Assembly: GCA_037951105.1 (NCBI GenBank)
Contig: JBAMJV010009330.1
Span: 1 to 64,000 of the forward strand
Length of the DNA: 64,000 bases
Origin: Echinarachnius parma
Lineage: Eukaryota > Echinodermata > Echinoidea > Clypeasteroida > Echinarachniidae
Direction of reading: 5' to 3'
Below are positions 11,356 through 21,850 of this stretch, piece after piece; position 1 is the first letter of the stretch, and each line of letters begins with the position of its first letter. The position numbers and the translations under genes are program-made. The notes below the pieces were generated by a model. It saw nothing but the letters and a program-made list of their open reading frames with translations. It was not told the origin of the DNA and searched no databases.

Positions 11356-11538
11356 CAGTCAAACCTGTCTATAGTGGCCACCCAAGGGAGACAAGAAATG
11401 TGGCCACTGTAGACAGGTGACCTCTATAGACAGGTTCAATCACAGCAGTTTTTCTCTGCAAGGGAATCACTTTGAGTGGCCACTATATGCAGGTTGGCTG
11501 CTATAGGACAGGTGGCCCACTAAGACAGGTTTGACCTG
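11356..11538. mobile_element. TA-flanked mariner-like MITE, copy 1
   Basis: Begins CAGTCAAACCTGTCTATAGT, ends AGACAGGTTTGACCTG and is flanked by TA. The duplicate at about 41733 lacks it and has a single TA. A relative lies at 20935..21107. Confidence 0.85.
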
Positions 11539-11883
11539 TAATTCTCGATATAGCGTAATTGTGGGCACCAAAAATTCACGTAAATAAATTTAGATTTGCA
11601 ATCAAAATTACTTAACTGATTACAAGTGTTGAGTACAAGTCAGTTACTTGTTATTTAAACCGTTTTAATGAAATTTAAAAAACTGTTGTGGTAGTTGAGA
11701 TTAGTAGTTTGAAACCAGTTAAATTAAATAACACAATGTAGTGTTTTGAATGTGTCAATCAGTGCATGTTTATTAAAAATGTAATCACAGTTTAGATATG
11801 AGGTAGAAAGTAAGCGTTGCTTGTGTTTTATGTAAGTGTTGTGTGTAGTCTATGTATGTATGTACACAGAAAAACAAAATCTG

Positions 11884-12088
11884 AGTCCAATGGACTCACT
11901 TCAGTGAGTCTTTAGTTTGTCCGTGTAGCGACACGTTTTTTTCTTTTACTGAGTCTTCTTACCCACACATACCGAGTCAATTGACTCAATAAAAGTCCAA
12001 TGACTCACTTCAGTGAGTCTTTAGTTTGTCCGTGTGTAGCGACACGTTATTTTCTTTTACTGAGTCTTCTTACCCACACTATACCGTG
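11884..12088 (+). repeat. two ~105 bp tandem units rich in GAGTC/GACTC
   Basis: Each unit runs through GGACTCACTTCAGTGAGTCT (or a close variant) and TTAGTTTGTCCGTGT to TACTGAGTCTTCTTACCCAC. Two perfect TGACTCA heptamers are present (11982, 12001). Confidence 0.8.
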
Positions 12089-12159
12089 TTTTTGTGGGTG
12101 AAAAGGGGTGGGAAATAAAAATAATTATGTATGTTAATTTGAAACAGTTGCTTATATGG

Positions 12160-12235
12160 GATTGATCATATCTAAACCTACCCCTAAGCCTACTCCTAAT
12201 CCTAACCCTTAACCTAAACCTGTCACCCTATCATC
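12160..12235 (+). repeat. degenerate CCTAA telomere-like repeats
   Basis: A run of CCTAAACC, CCTAAGCC, CCTAATCC, CCTAACCC and similar, resembling degenerate vertebrate-type telomere repeat (CCCTAA). Interstitial and short. Confidence 0.6.
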
Positions 12236-12279
12236 CTACCAACAATTGCTATTATCGTTTCAATATGTATATATACACA

Positions 12280-12740
12280 TCTTCTTGATATGCTTGTTTA
12301 AATAATGGTAAGTGTTTGATAGGGAGGTGATATTGAAATAATAAGCCCTCTTCAATTGCATATTCATTACACTATACACAGGTGTTTATTTATATTTGGT
12401 ATATATTATATACAACATCAAAGACACGATAACAATGTTTTCCATATGACATAATTACAAAAAGAAAGAAACAAATTTATATTTTACATTTCACTAAGCA
12501 TCTAACCATTGTTTATGATCGATCATACATAGGCCAATGAGCAATGGGGAAAGCGTGGGGATCGATTAAGGAGCCAGCATGGGCTGTCCAGATGGGACCC
12601 ACATGGGCCCGGCCCCATCGGTTCACTATTATCTAACACCTCTTCTTGATATGCGTGATTTATAATGGTTAGTGTTTGCAGGGAGTTGATTCCGAAATAA
12701 TTAGCCTTGAATTCATAGTCATAACACTATACAGGGTGGC
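12280..12740 (+). repeat. direct repeat pair (12280..12385, 12640..12740)
   Basis: Both contain CTTCTTGATATGC, TAATGGTNAGTGTTTG and ACACTATACA in order, about 360 bp apart. The second runs into the partial GGTGGCCCC transposon end at 12733, broken by poly(C). Confidence 0.65.
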
Positions 12741-12827
12741 CCCCCCCCCCCCCCAAAAAAAAAAAGGAACGAGGCACTTCCCAAAACAAAGTTCAAAGAC
12801 TCACTAAAAATGAGACATTCGTTATTG

Positions 12828-13135
12828 TGAGTCATTTGACTCAGTAAAAGATGTGAGTCAGAAGACTCTCCGCAAGTGAGTCAGATGACTCAAAATTAAT
12901 GCAAAATGTGTCACAATATCGAGCTGTGCTTCTGACTCATCATAAGCATAAATTGAGTCAAAACTTTAAGCTGACTCGTTTATAACACAATACCGTGTCA
13001 CATAGTTATGATGTCAAGTGAGTCATCTGTTGTGTGACTCATTTGTTTTAATTAAGGTGAGTCATTTGTGACTCATGAGGTCTAAAAGTGAGTCAGAATG
13101 GCAATGACTCACAAAATATTGCGTTTAATGAGTCA
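12828..13135. promoter_or_regulatory. dense cluster of 14 perfect AP-1 (TGASTCA) heptamers
   Basis: Perfect sites start at 12828, 12837, 12854, 12877, 12886, 12933, 12954, 13019, 13035, 13058, 13069, 13089, 13105 and 13129: eight TGAGTCA and six TGACTCA. Spacing is irregular (9-65 bp), unlike a simple tandem repeat. TGASTCA is the consensus of Jun/Fos-type bZIP dimers. Regulatory use is inferred. The cluster lies about 1.5 kb beyond the 3' end of the NLR gene and may instead be the interior of a transposon whose unit includes GAGTC. Confidence 0.5.
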
Positions 13136-13159
13136 AAGTACTCGGCATTATTTGTGTGT

Positions 13160-13210
13160 GTATGTGTATGTATGTATGTATGTATGTATGTATGTATGTA
13201 TGTATGTATA
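13160..13210 (+). repeat. (TATG)n microsatellite
   Basis: About eleven TATG units next to the Tc1-like left end. A second TATG/CATG tract occurs at 14535-14570. Confidence 0.9.
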
Positions 13211-13217
13211 CTTTGTA

Positions 13218-13868
13218 TGTACACTGTTGCTCATAAAGTTGTAATTTTTTTTTTAGATCCAATTTCATTTTTGTTCCTGTTTTTTGCGCCTAATAAATAA
13301 TTTTACACTAAAAATAATGATTATATGATGTTTCCAAACTACCAATGTTCAATAAATGGTTGCATGAATTTGCATTAATTAATTCAGCCTTTTGTGTTGA
13401 GCTTTGAAAGGAAGGACCTTTAATGATTGGACCCTCTCCCTCTCTAAAGCGTATATTCAACAAGTCATCGTTATATATAAATGCAAAGTGAAAATCGTAT
13501 TATGGTACCTCCTGACGACACACTAGCGCATCATCCCAGTATAGTTTTGCAGCTGCATCAAGGGATTACCTCATCAAGTATCAAGTATGGGTCATTTCTC
13601 AGAGTTGGCTATACAATTTTCAACCAAAATTGGCACAGAGGCTCTCTAGGCCATACTCCGTCCAACGCCATTGGCTACACGCCAAACGATGCTTGCGCTC
13701 CACCAGGAAGGGGTGTCAATAAGCAGTGTCCACTATTTCGTTGGAACATCGCAGTTTACGGTCTGTAAAATCCTCAGACGTCATCGAGAGGAGGGTCAAT
13801 TAAAGCTACGGGAATCTCTAGGACATCCACGATTGACCACCAGGATAGATAGGGTGGAAGGGTGGTAA
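13218..13868 (+). mobile_element. Tc1-like transposon, 5' fragment with transposase N-terminus
   Basis: A Tc1-type end (TACACTGTTGCTCATAAAGT) is followed about 450 bp later by an open frame at about 13671..13868 that starts TTG in this copy. It encodes an HTH of the Tc1 kind: RQTMLALHQEGVSISSV, FTVCKILRRHREEGQLK and GHPRLTTR. The DDE catalytic part is missing and the frame ends in unrelated sequence. It is a dead 5' fragment. The overlapping open frame from 13481 is its out-of-frame shadow. Confidence 0.75.
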
Positions 13869-13869
13869 G

Positions 13870-14686
13870 GGCAGGGGCGTATTAGGGAAGGGGATATGTT
13901 TTTAAGTTAACTGTAAAATCTTTCCTTTTCCTCCACCTTTCATAATTGGTAAATGAGACTTGTAAATTTAAATGATTCTATTTAAGAACGCACTGTTTGC
14001 TGTGTTTGGTTAGGATTTATGACGATCATATATGACATCTAATTATTCACTTTGACAAATTATGATTGTATTTGTTTTTAAATATTGATACTATGTATTA
14101 TTCTTACACGTGTTGAAGTCTTGTTCATTTACATTATTTTTTTTAATTATTTAAAAAAAGAAAAGAAAGGAGAGGAAGAGGAAAAAGGAAAACAAATCAG
14201 TGCTTGGGCGGGGATGTGGTTTCTCTTAGGCTAAAGGAGGGGGGGGGGGGGGGGGGGGGGAAAGAGACGTGAGGAAGTAGCATGTCTTAGTTCTTTTTAT
14301 CTTTTGTTATAACCTCCATTATGTTTATTTCATGGGTTCTGTGAATTTAATATACCGGTACACTTGATTTGTATTTTTTGTATGTAAGATAATAATTTCC
14401 ACTTTATCTTTCATTAAACTGTAATTGTTCTATTCCTTATTTATGAATATGATGTTAATATTGGACATGTTTCATTCAATTGTAAATGTTATATGCTTAT
14501 AATTTGGAGGAATAAAAATCACTTTAAAAAAAAGGTATGTATGTATGTATGCATGCATGCATGTGTGTCTATAATAATTTTTAAAATGTTCCTAATTTAT
14601 TTTTTTGTGCAATAAAAATCTGTAACAACACCGTTATGTAACGTCTGAAACAAGCTCACAATACCATACAATAGATTCTGTTAATG
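13870..14686 (+). mobile_element. probable 3' tail of a polyadenylated retroelement
   Basis: AT-rich sequence with a poly(G) run near 14239, ending GGAATAAAAATCACTTTAAA and then A-rich sequence into a TATG/CATG tract at 14535. This looks like a poly(A)-tailed insertion. On the minus strand, AATAAA near 14597 could serve the NLR gene. Confidence 0.4.
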
Positions 14687-14783
14687 CTAAACAAAGTACA
14701 GGATTCGTAGCAGCCCACCGTCCTTCGCATCCCTAACCGGTTTTCGCACTTCATCGTCCGCCGGAATACACGATGACGAGAAT
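14687..14783 (-). CDS. NLR terminal coding exon (31 residues)
   Basis: The acceptor TTTCTCTTAG at 14784 is followed by one base completing Arg, then an open frame FSSSCIPADDEVRKPVRDAK through GGLLRILYFV to TAG at 14689-14687. Phase and base composition fit coding sequence. A plausible minus-strand AATAAA lies near 14597. No homology is recognised for so short a tail, so this exon is inferred from splice signals. Confidence 0.6.
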
Positions 14784-17700
14784 CTAAGAGAAATCAGGAC
14801 AAAAAAACAGATATGGTATACGTATAATCCTTATAATTACTATTGGGCTTTTACAACTTTGAACCGTTTAGTTATACTCTGTTATCCAGACGGAATATAA
14901 TGGAATGGGGAAGTTTAATCCACTGTGTGTGATATACTGAGATGAGCCGAATGGTAAAGTAGAGGAGTTCATATGCAAACACCGATATAACCGATTTGTT
15001 TTCCTTCTCATTTTTGGTACAAGGCGGATTTTAAGATATTATTAAATCCATTACCTTATTTCTTCTAGAATTGGAAAAAGTGTATTTAACGTGTTTGTTT
15101 TCTTCATTATAAACCCTTCATGGAGACTCTGTTATCCGTAGTGAGTGACGAACTGGCACGTATTTAATCATCTTTTCTGATGTTCATATCAATGTAGTAA
15201 GTGTTTTGTTTTCATAAAACAAATCTACCTTTATATTACTCTTCGTGTATCTATTAAACATGAGATCAACAATATGATAAAGTTCCCATAAAACAAACAC
15301 GATTTAATTTGTGGGTATTCCCGCTTAAGTTTCAATATCTATTTTAATCTAATTATGTTTTCTTTCAGTTCGATTATCAGAACTAAGCTGACTTATGCGT
15401 TTCACAAAATAAATAACAGAAACCAAAACTTGTACATTACTAAGCAATAGTTGGGGAAATAGTTAACGGTAAAAATGATAAATAACTGGTTATTTCAGAT
15501 AGGGAAATGATGTACATGGAATGATGGAATCAAAGTACAAACATATTTTCAAAACGCTATTATCTACAACACTTAAAGGACAATGAAACTATGGCTTTCG
15601 GCTACTATCATCATTTAGAGGGTGAACAGACATTTAATTTGATACATGACTTTGCAATTTTGGCCTGCTGGATCCCATGAAATCCTTCTGTGAACATACC
15701 CAAATTTTACTAATTGTTACAGCGGCAAAAGATGATGGGAGCGGCCATCATGTTCGTGTAACTACCCGACATGCTTTGCAAATTCTGACGTATGTGCGGA
15801 TTGCCGAACAAAAAGAAAAAAAAAGTTTTTCACTGATTTACAGACTCATCAAAGAGTCTACAAGTATTCAAACAATGGTTTCAATTGGTGTTATTGAATT
15901 GAGTTCAGTGCAGGAATGCATCATTGTTCGATCACAGTGGTGTACGTCCGCACAGACCTAATAACAAGTGGCGACCTCCAGCGTTCGCGTGAATAGTGGT
16001 GTACCCGATAGTGTTTTCACATTTTTCTTCCAAAGCAGAAATCTGAGTCGGGGTAATGTTATGCGAAATAAACAAGCATATTACGATGTATAAAGTAGGA
16101 TAAACTCTTTTCTAGACTTGCATTGGCCTTTAAAGATGGATATCTCCTGAAAGAATGGGGAATCGATATTAAAATAAACACATAAAACTAACCTCAGCGT
16201 TGCTAATGCAGCTGCTTCCTTCGCCTCGGTGCATCGCTGAAGAAGATGGATGAAGCTCTCTGCTCCAAACGTGATGTAGAGAAAGCTGAGGAACCCGAGA
16301 GAGGGCGTCCTGGTGAGTACATCTGAGAAACTGACGGCGACATTATGGTCGACCTGGCCCGCATACATTTGTTGCTTGGTCTTGGCTGGCGGTGTTGCTG
16401 AGATCATCAGGTTCTGGAGTCGACGCATACTTGGCAAGATAGATGTGGCACAATTGATGACGTCGTTGGGTCTAGGAGTGTGAACGAGATGAAGTTCTTC
16501 CAGTTGGCTTAGGAAGTCCACCTTTTCGAGCAGTCTTCCAAGTCCTTTGTCGGTGACTCCATGAAGAGACATCTTAAGACACCTCAGATTATTGCAGTTA
16601 TGGAGATTGTCAAGAATGCTGATGATAGCCGTGTCGTCCGACCCTTCGTTTCTTCGAATATCTAAGGTCGTCAGTCCTGGGAATTTTCCGAGCAGATCTC
16701 CAAGCTGTTCGATGGACTCTGAATCCATGTCGGTCTTGTCGAGGATAAGTATTTCTAGGTTGTCCATAGGAGGATACTTGCTGAGAGCGTCAAGGAAGGG
16801 TTCCCCAATATAATTTCCGGATAACTTCAGATACCTGAGATTCGACTGGGCGCTGAGAGCTGGTACAAGTTTTGCAAGGCAGTCTTCTTTAATGTCAGTC
16901 ATGCTAAGCGTAAGTTTGTGTAAGCTTGCTGATGCCGGGTTGGACAGTATTTCGAACAAACTTTCCCAGTCCTTCTCGTGTTCCGCTTTCACTCCGTTCA
17001 GTGTCAATGTTTCGATGGAACAATGTCTCAAACCTTCTATGACGGGACAAAAGTTACATTCACTCATCTGGATCTTGCTGAGCTCCTCCCAGAGAGGTAG
17101 TACCGCAAGGAAAGTGTCGTCTGTTCGCTGTAGAAGGTATTTTGGTATCTGCTTGCCTGCTTCGACGCCTTTCCGTAGTTTCTCTCTTCGCTGGTCTTCT
17201 GTGAGAGGAATTTCATTAGCCCTCTTCTTCTTCTTTCTCCGCTTGGTAACCATTGAGTTGGTGGCTTCCTCTTTCACACCATGAAACGTGTTGAGGAATT
17301 CTCGGAATTCAGAACTAGAGTTCAGGTAGAGTCTAACAAGTTCCAAGGATTTGACCGGAAGTCCTTCTCCGCATTGGCTGTACTCGAGAAAATACCCCAG
17401 CGACTTCGTGACGTAGCTTGAGATCCCCACGAGGCGAAGTTGAGTGCATCCGCAAAGAATTGGTTTCAAGACATCATTAAGGGAACCCTTACATTGACTT
17501 TCGTAGTTAAGTTGGAGGCAGAATTCGATCTGACGCTGAATTTGCTGGCATTTTGAGTAGTGCAACTTTCCCTTCATGAACATCGCGACACTTTCAGTTT
17601 CCACTAGAAGATGTTCTACGACACGACCGGTGATAGCGCGGGCAGCAGAGATGCTGGCGCCACAAGCAAACATGAGGACATTACCAAGATCCATGGCACG

Positions 17701-20700
17701 TTGAAGGGATGTCAGACCTTGCACATGTGCTAAAAACTGATCCCTTTCTTCTGGTGTTCCATTAGACAGATGCCCAAGGTGCATCCCGCCAAGCTTCTCC
17801 TGGAATATCTTCAAGACAAACGTGATGTTGCGTACGTCGAAATCTTCGCCCTCGTTTTGGTTGATGTCAAGATCTTCGTATCGGGTGGGTCTGTACTCAG
17901 CATCTCCATCTCGAAGAAGAATACCTGCCTTGCACGCTTGGCTGATGATATGCTGGGGCTCTACATCGCAGTCCAGGAAATCTGTATTGCAGAAGATGAG
18001 TTCCTCTTCTTGTGACCGTGTAAAACCCATCAATGCGACCTTCCCCAGGGCTCGTATCACGTCATCGCTTGCGTACACTCTTGATGGACCACGGTTTTCT
18101 TGTTCTACGCTGTCACTTTCATCTGGCAATACTTCCGAAATAGATGTGGTAGTTTCAAGGATAGGTGTCTCCTCCTCTGGTTGTCTCTGCTCTCTTGCCC
18201 TGGGGTGATATTTCAGGAGACATGCGACGAGTTTGTCGAACAAGGTGCTAATGGTGTTCATATCTTTGAAATCCTTACCATCTGTGAATTTGGTCAGCTG
18301 ACAGAAGGCGCAGCACATGAGAGGAAGGGAGGCGAGTTCGGTTTTCAGATTATTTTCTGCCAGGTAGTTCAAGAGCTTTTTTGCAAGATCCGGTGAGGTT
18401 TGAAAGATCTTCTCGACGTACTTGTCTATGTCTGATGACGAAAATCCCGTGATTTCAAGGTGACGATATTCATCGGTGATGTCATCGCCAAGTTCCATGA
18501 AATCTACCACTCTTCCTGGGCGAGTTGTGACTAATAGCCGGACGTCTGGAAGGTACTCATTTCGCATCATCTTCACGATATTTCCAGAGTCTCCTTGCAG
18601 AAGTCCCTTCCCTTTGAACTCATCGTAGCCGTCTAGCAGTACAGCAACATCCTTCTGGTTCTTCTGAATGAACTCCTCGATAAACTGCGGTGTGAAACCC
18701 TTCTTTGGGAAGAAGTGTTCGACGATGGCCGCCCCAAGATTGCTTATATGGTCGAGCTTCTTCAGTGGGAGAAGAAACACCGCTTTTGCGCCCTTTAACG
18801 GACCTCCTTTTCCATTAGCCCAATCATTGGAAAGCTTCATGAGAAACGTGGTCTTACCACTCCCAGTTCTCCCCCTGGCAACTACTCGATTGGAAGACAT
18901 CATCATCCATTCCCCTTCTCCATCATCATCCTCCATCCCATCCATCTGGCAGTTGCCACCATTCATCTCTGGTGCTCCGCACCTGCTAGCTGTTTTGATG
19001 TCGCTGAAGAGCTGTTCCGGTCGCTTTAGAGGATAGCGTATGGGTAAGTACGAGCTGTCGATGTCAACAAGCAGTTCCAGGTTTGTATATACACTCTGGA
19101 GGTTTACAGTCACTATCCTCCCGCTCTTCCCGGCCCACGGGACCATTGGTACTTTATTTCGCTTTCTGTAGAAGGACCTCAGCTCCTTAATCATCTGTTG
19201 CGCAACCATGGTAACGTCAACTACTCTCGGTGTTACTCCTTGCGATGTACACGACATCGTAGGATTCGCGCTCTGCAATTTCTCTGATTGGATTGTATGA
19301 AAGGTAGAAGGTGGCAAACTATAATTAAATGTTATACTTATTATGCAATCTTTAATAGGCGTGTACTAAACAACTATATATCCGCATAAATGTGAGTGAA
19401 ATAAATACTGTTGATCATTTATTAAATGATATAAATATTAGATCGGAATTAAAGTTGAAAGTTTTCCATAAGAGAATTAAAGGGATAGTTGAGTATTGGT
19501 CAAACTTAACTTTAGTAACCAAAACCTGCACGATTACGATACAAACTAATAGTTATAACTTCACCATGCTCGAAAAGTATACACAATTACAAACGACAAA
19601 GTAAAACCCCTGTTATCATTCAAAAAGAGCCGTTACAACTCGAAGTGTCAAATTAACTCGGCGCGAAGCACTAGCGTTGTAGGTCCTAATACGGGACTGT
19701 ATAGTGCAGTGTGCGGTAATACGGGACTGTAGTGCAGTCACTGTGTGCGGTAATACTATACAGTAGTACGTGTATATTATGTATCGCAACCATAGAAGTA
19801 TGACTCCAACACTGCCGTTGACGCAACTCGCAAGCCCTATTCGCATTCGTTCGCCTTTCGTTCACAGTCGCGCTAACACACGGAGAGACTGGTCCATGAG
19901 GCGCATATATCACTGATTTTTTGCGGAATGGAAGGAAAAATCATAATCTTAATCCACCCGGTAGTTGGATCACATATTGGAGAGTAAATTGCTGGTAAGT
20001 ACCGTATCATATGTATAGTTTTAAGCACAATTAGCGTGCACACAAATATTTGGTTTCAGTCTTTTATTAGGAGAACATAGAACGCTAGTGCCTCGCACTA
20101 GCGGTTCTAAAAAGTGATACCCGGGCGTCAACCACTTTTATATGATATTTTGAAAGCAAATTTCACAACAATTAGAGCATTTGAATGGAAATTATTATTA
20201 TTTCCCATGTTTTTTTCGATGATCTTTCATATGGAATTTAAATCAACCAAATCCGTTACAATCGATGTTGGGGGGGCACTTTGGAAATTACCAAAACTCA
20301 ACTTGGCCTTTAAAGGCTCTATCTGCGCCCACTTGTTACGGATCTGTAAACATTCCACCTAGAATTGATATGCAATGCATTAGTTCATGAAAAAAGTATA
20401 TTAAAGAGTGTAATGTGCGTTTCGTCAAAATCGACCTTCTTACCATGCGGAGTGCATCGTCCAGCCTCTTGACTGCACCAACCGCACCTGTTATCTATTC
20501 CTACTTGTTGAGGGTCTGTAAACAACTCTACCTAGATCTGATGCTCTGAAATACAACGCATTTCCTTATATAATACAACAAATCAAAATCCTTACCGTAT
20601 GTGCTCTTGAAGAGAGGAATGTGCTTGTCGACAAGGTCGACCCTCTTAGCCTTTCTGAGCGCTTCATCCAGCCTCTGGACTGCATCCAATACACCTGTAG

Positions 20701-20893
20701 TCTGCTCCTAGTTGATGAGGACTTGGTGACCCCGTTCCCTCTGGTACTGATGGTCTGCTTCGATGTTCTCCAGCATGGCATCACTGAGACCAAGTCCACG
20801 ACCGATGATCCTCCAGTCCTTCCCGAACTCCTCGGACAAGTCCAGGAACAGACTGTTCTTATCGGCCCGGGTATGTCTGACGTCTGACCCCAT
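14687..20893 (-). CDS. NOD-like receptor: Death-NACHT-LRR, with nonsense codon in Death exon
   Basis: Three coding exons are joined at 20893..20596, 19283..16193 and 14783..14687; all junctions fit in phase. The product would have about 1161 residues. A Death fold occupies residues 10-95. The NACHT follows with Walker A GRTGSGKTT (18873-18847), Walker B VAVLLDGYDEF, sensor LLVTTRPGR and the FVLKIFQEKLGG helix. A Lys/Arg-rich insert (KRRKKKKR) precedes C-terminal LRRs such as LRYLKLSGNYIGEPFLDAL. The family senses microbes or danger in the cytosol and oligomerises through NACHT; Death domains recruit adaptors. Such genes are greatly expanded in echinoderms and amphioxus. Codon 62 of the Death exon is TAG (20710-20708), so the full product cannot be made from this allele unless it is a polymorphism, an error or bypassed. 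The remaining exons are open, suggesting a recent loss. Confidence 0.88.
14784..16192. other. last intron of NLR gene
   Basis: AT-rich sequence; I see no further LRR exon. A 94-codon plus-strand open frame at 15677 shows no recognisable motif. Confidence 0.5.
16193..19283 (-). CDS. NLR exon 2: NACHT and most LRRs
   Basis: The acceptor CCAATCAG after a C/T-rich stretch gives the phase needed by the Death exon. An alternative acceptor at 19320 keeps the frame open but does not match that phase. The exon holds 1029 open codons with no break. The donor CTGAG|GTTAGT at 16192 leaves phase 2. Reading through it instead adds about 37 residues before a stop at 16081. Confidence 0.9.
19477..19640. mobile_element. 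truncated TTAA MITE family B, copy 4
   Basis: Begins TTAAAGGGATAGTTGAGTAT and continues through AACCAAAACCTGCACGATTA, breaking off after GAGCCGTTACAACTCG. It lies in intron 1 of the NLR gene. Confidence 0.75.
19684..19760 (+). repeat. ~34 bp tandem repeat (TACGGGACTGTA..GTGTGCGGTAA)
   Basis: Two full units and a partial one, each with AATACGGGACTGTA and a GTGTGCGGTAATAC tail. It lies in intron 1 of the NLR gene. Confidence 0.7.
20420..20545 (-). pseudogene. decayed copy of Death-exon 3' half
   Basis: On the minus strand the frame reads TGAVGAVKRLDDALRMVRRS, matching TGVLDAVQRLDEALRKAKR of the intact Death exon. The flanks also match: CTGTAAACAACTCTACCTAG at 20517 resembles CTGTAAACATTCCACCTAGA at 20345. 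A segment of about 175 bp covering the exon end and donor side was therefore tandemly duplicated and has decayed. Confidence 0.75.
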
Positions 20894-20912
20894 GGCTGAT
20901 CAATCGTTTTCT
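20596..20912 (-). CDS. NLR exon 1: start codon and Death domain, interrupted by TAG
   Basis: The acceptor (poly-T, CAG) puts the exon start at 20912. ATG is at 20893..20891, with an in-frame TGA two codons upstream, which fixes the start. The frame reads FLDLSEEFGKDWRIIGRGLG and HQYQRERGHQVLIN, then TAG, then EQTTGVLDAVQRLDEALRKA. One base (20709, T instead of C on the plus strand) separates TAG from TGG; Death domains usually have Trp here. The donor GTAAGG leaves phase 1. Confidence 0.85.
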
Positions 20913-20934
20913 CTGAAAAAAAAACAACACATAT

Positions 20935-21107
20935 ACCGCCAAACCTGTCTTAGTGGCTACTTGTCTATAGCAACCAAACCGCCCAACGTGGCCACCAACA
21001 AAGATCCCCAGCAAGAAAAACACCTGTCTGTATAGGCCGTCTGTCTACAGTGACCACTTGTTTCACCTAGGTCATTAGGTGGTTTCTACACATAGGTTTG
21101 ACTGTAA
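20935..21107. mobile_element. TA-flanked mariner-like MITE, copy 2
   Basis: Starts near CCGCCAAACCTGTCTTAGTG and ends ATAGGTTTGACTGTAATA; related to 11356..11538. It lies just upstream of the Death exon of the NLR gene. Confidence 0.7.
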
Positions 21108-21319
21108 TATATGTTTCATACATATGTATCAATACGCGAACCCATATGACCTCCTAACATCGTACTAGGCAGAAAACGGGTGTCATGAACACTATGGAAC
21201 ACCGGCAACCGAAATAGTATTTTTATGTCTAAAGATTTGTGAACACCCAATGTCATGATTGTGAATTATCATCAATACTAATGTCCATTTTACAACTTTT
21301 GCAAACATTTAAACCAACT

Positions 21320-21850
21320 GGATCAAATAGTTCAGTTTTGGTTAAGAGGGCGCTATGAGAAATAATTTGTGAATGAGGAGGTAATGCAAATCAAAGTGCA
21401 ATATTTGAAAGGGCACACTATAAAAAAAAATATTTAACTTTGTTTGATCAAACTCGGTTCAGAACCAGCTGAAATATCCATCAATAATATCTTTTTTTAA
21501 TCGGAATTGATGTTGGGGACAATATTTTATTAAATAATTTATAAAAATATTTAAACCTTCCTACACGTTTTTGAAAATATACCAAAACTTTTTAATAATA
21601 GTGTTTAATGATCTATATTGAATCATTATTTAAACTAAACGTCACATTCGCATTTTTGGATTTCAATTGTTTTAAACTTGTGGTACCTGGAGGGCGCTAT
21701 CTCGTTCTAACGTTCGCTTTTTTTAATTAAAAAAGCCCTGTAACTTAACCGTTTATATGTTTTACTACCATTCATGCATAATTTATATATAACTGGTACA
21801 CGTTTTAGTAATTACAATTCTGTTTGACCAAAACTGTACTATCCCTTTAA
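21320..21850. mobile_element. TTAA MITE family B, copy 5
   Basis: Left part TAGTTCAGTTTTGG with AAGAGGGCGCTATGAGAAAT; right end GACCAAAACTGTACTATCCCT then TTAA. It lies upstream of the NLR gene. Confidence 0.78.

Larger units (their letters stand above)
9256..11833. repeat. segmental duplication, copy 1 (pairs with 39957..42040)
   Basis: Collinear with 39957..42040 from GATTGTCATGAGGGAGTACG to AGCGTTGCTTGTGTTTTATG. Apart from point changes and small gaps, this copy has two extra insertions: a family-A MITE (10642..11035) and a TA-flanked element (11356..11538). It holds no convincing gene; a 76-codon open frame near 10252 is intact in this copy but altered in the other. Confidence 0.9.

Noticed and set aside
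13481-13768. 95-codon gene
   Set aside because: It overlaps the Tc1-like transposase fragment in another frame and contains no coding signature.
15677-15961. 94-codon plus-strand gene inside the last NLR intron
   Set aside because: No motif, no splice or promoter context; length is within chance for this window.
16592-19036. Plus-strand open frames opposite the NLR exon
   Set aside because: They are antisense shadows of the NACHT/LRR coding sequence, with no motif of their own.
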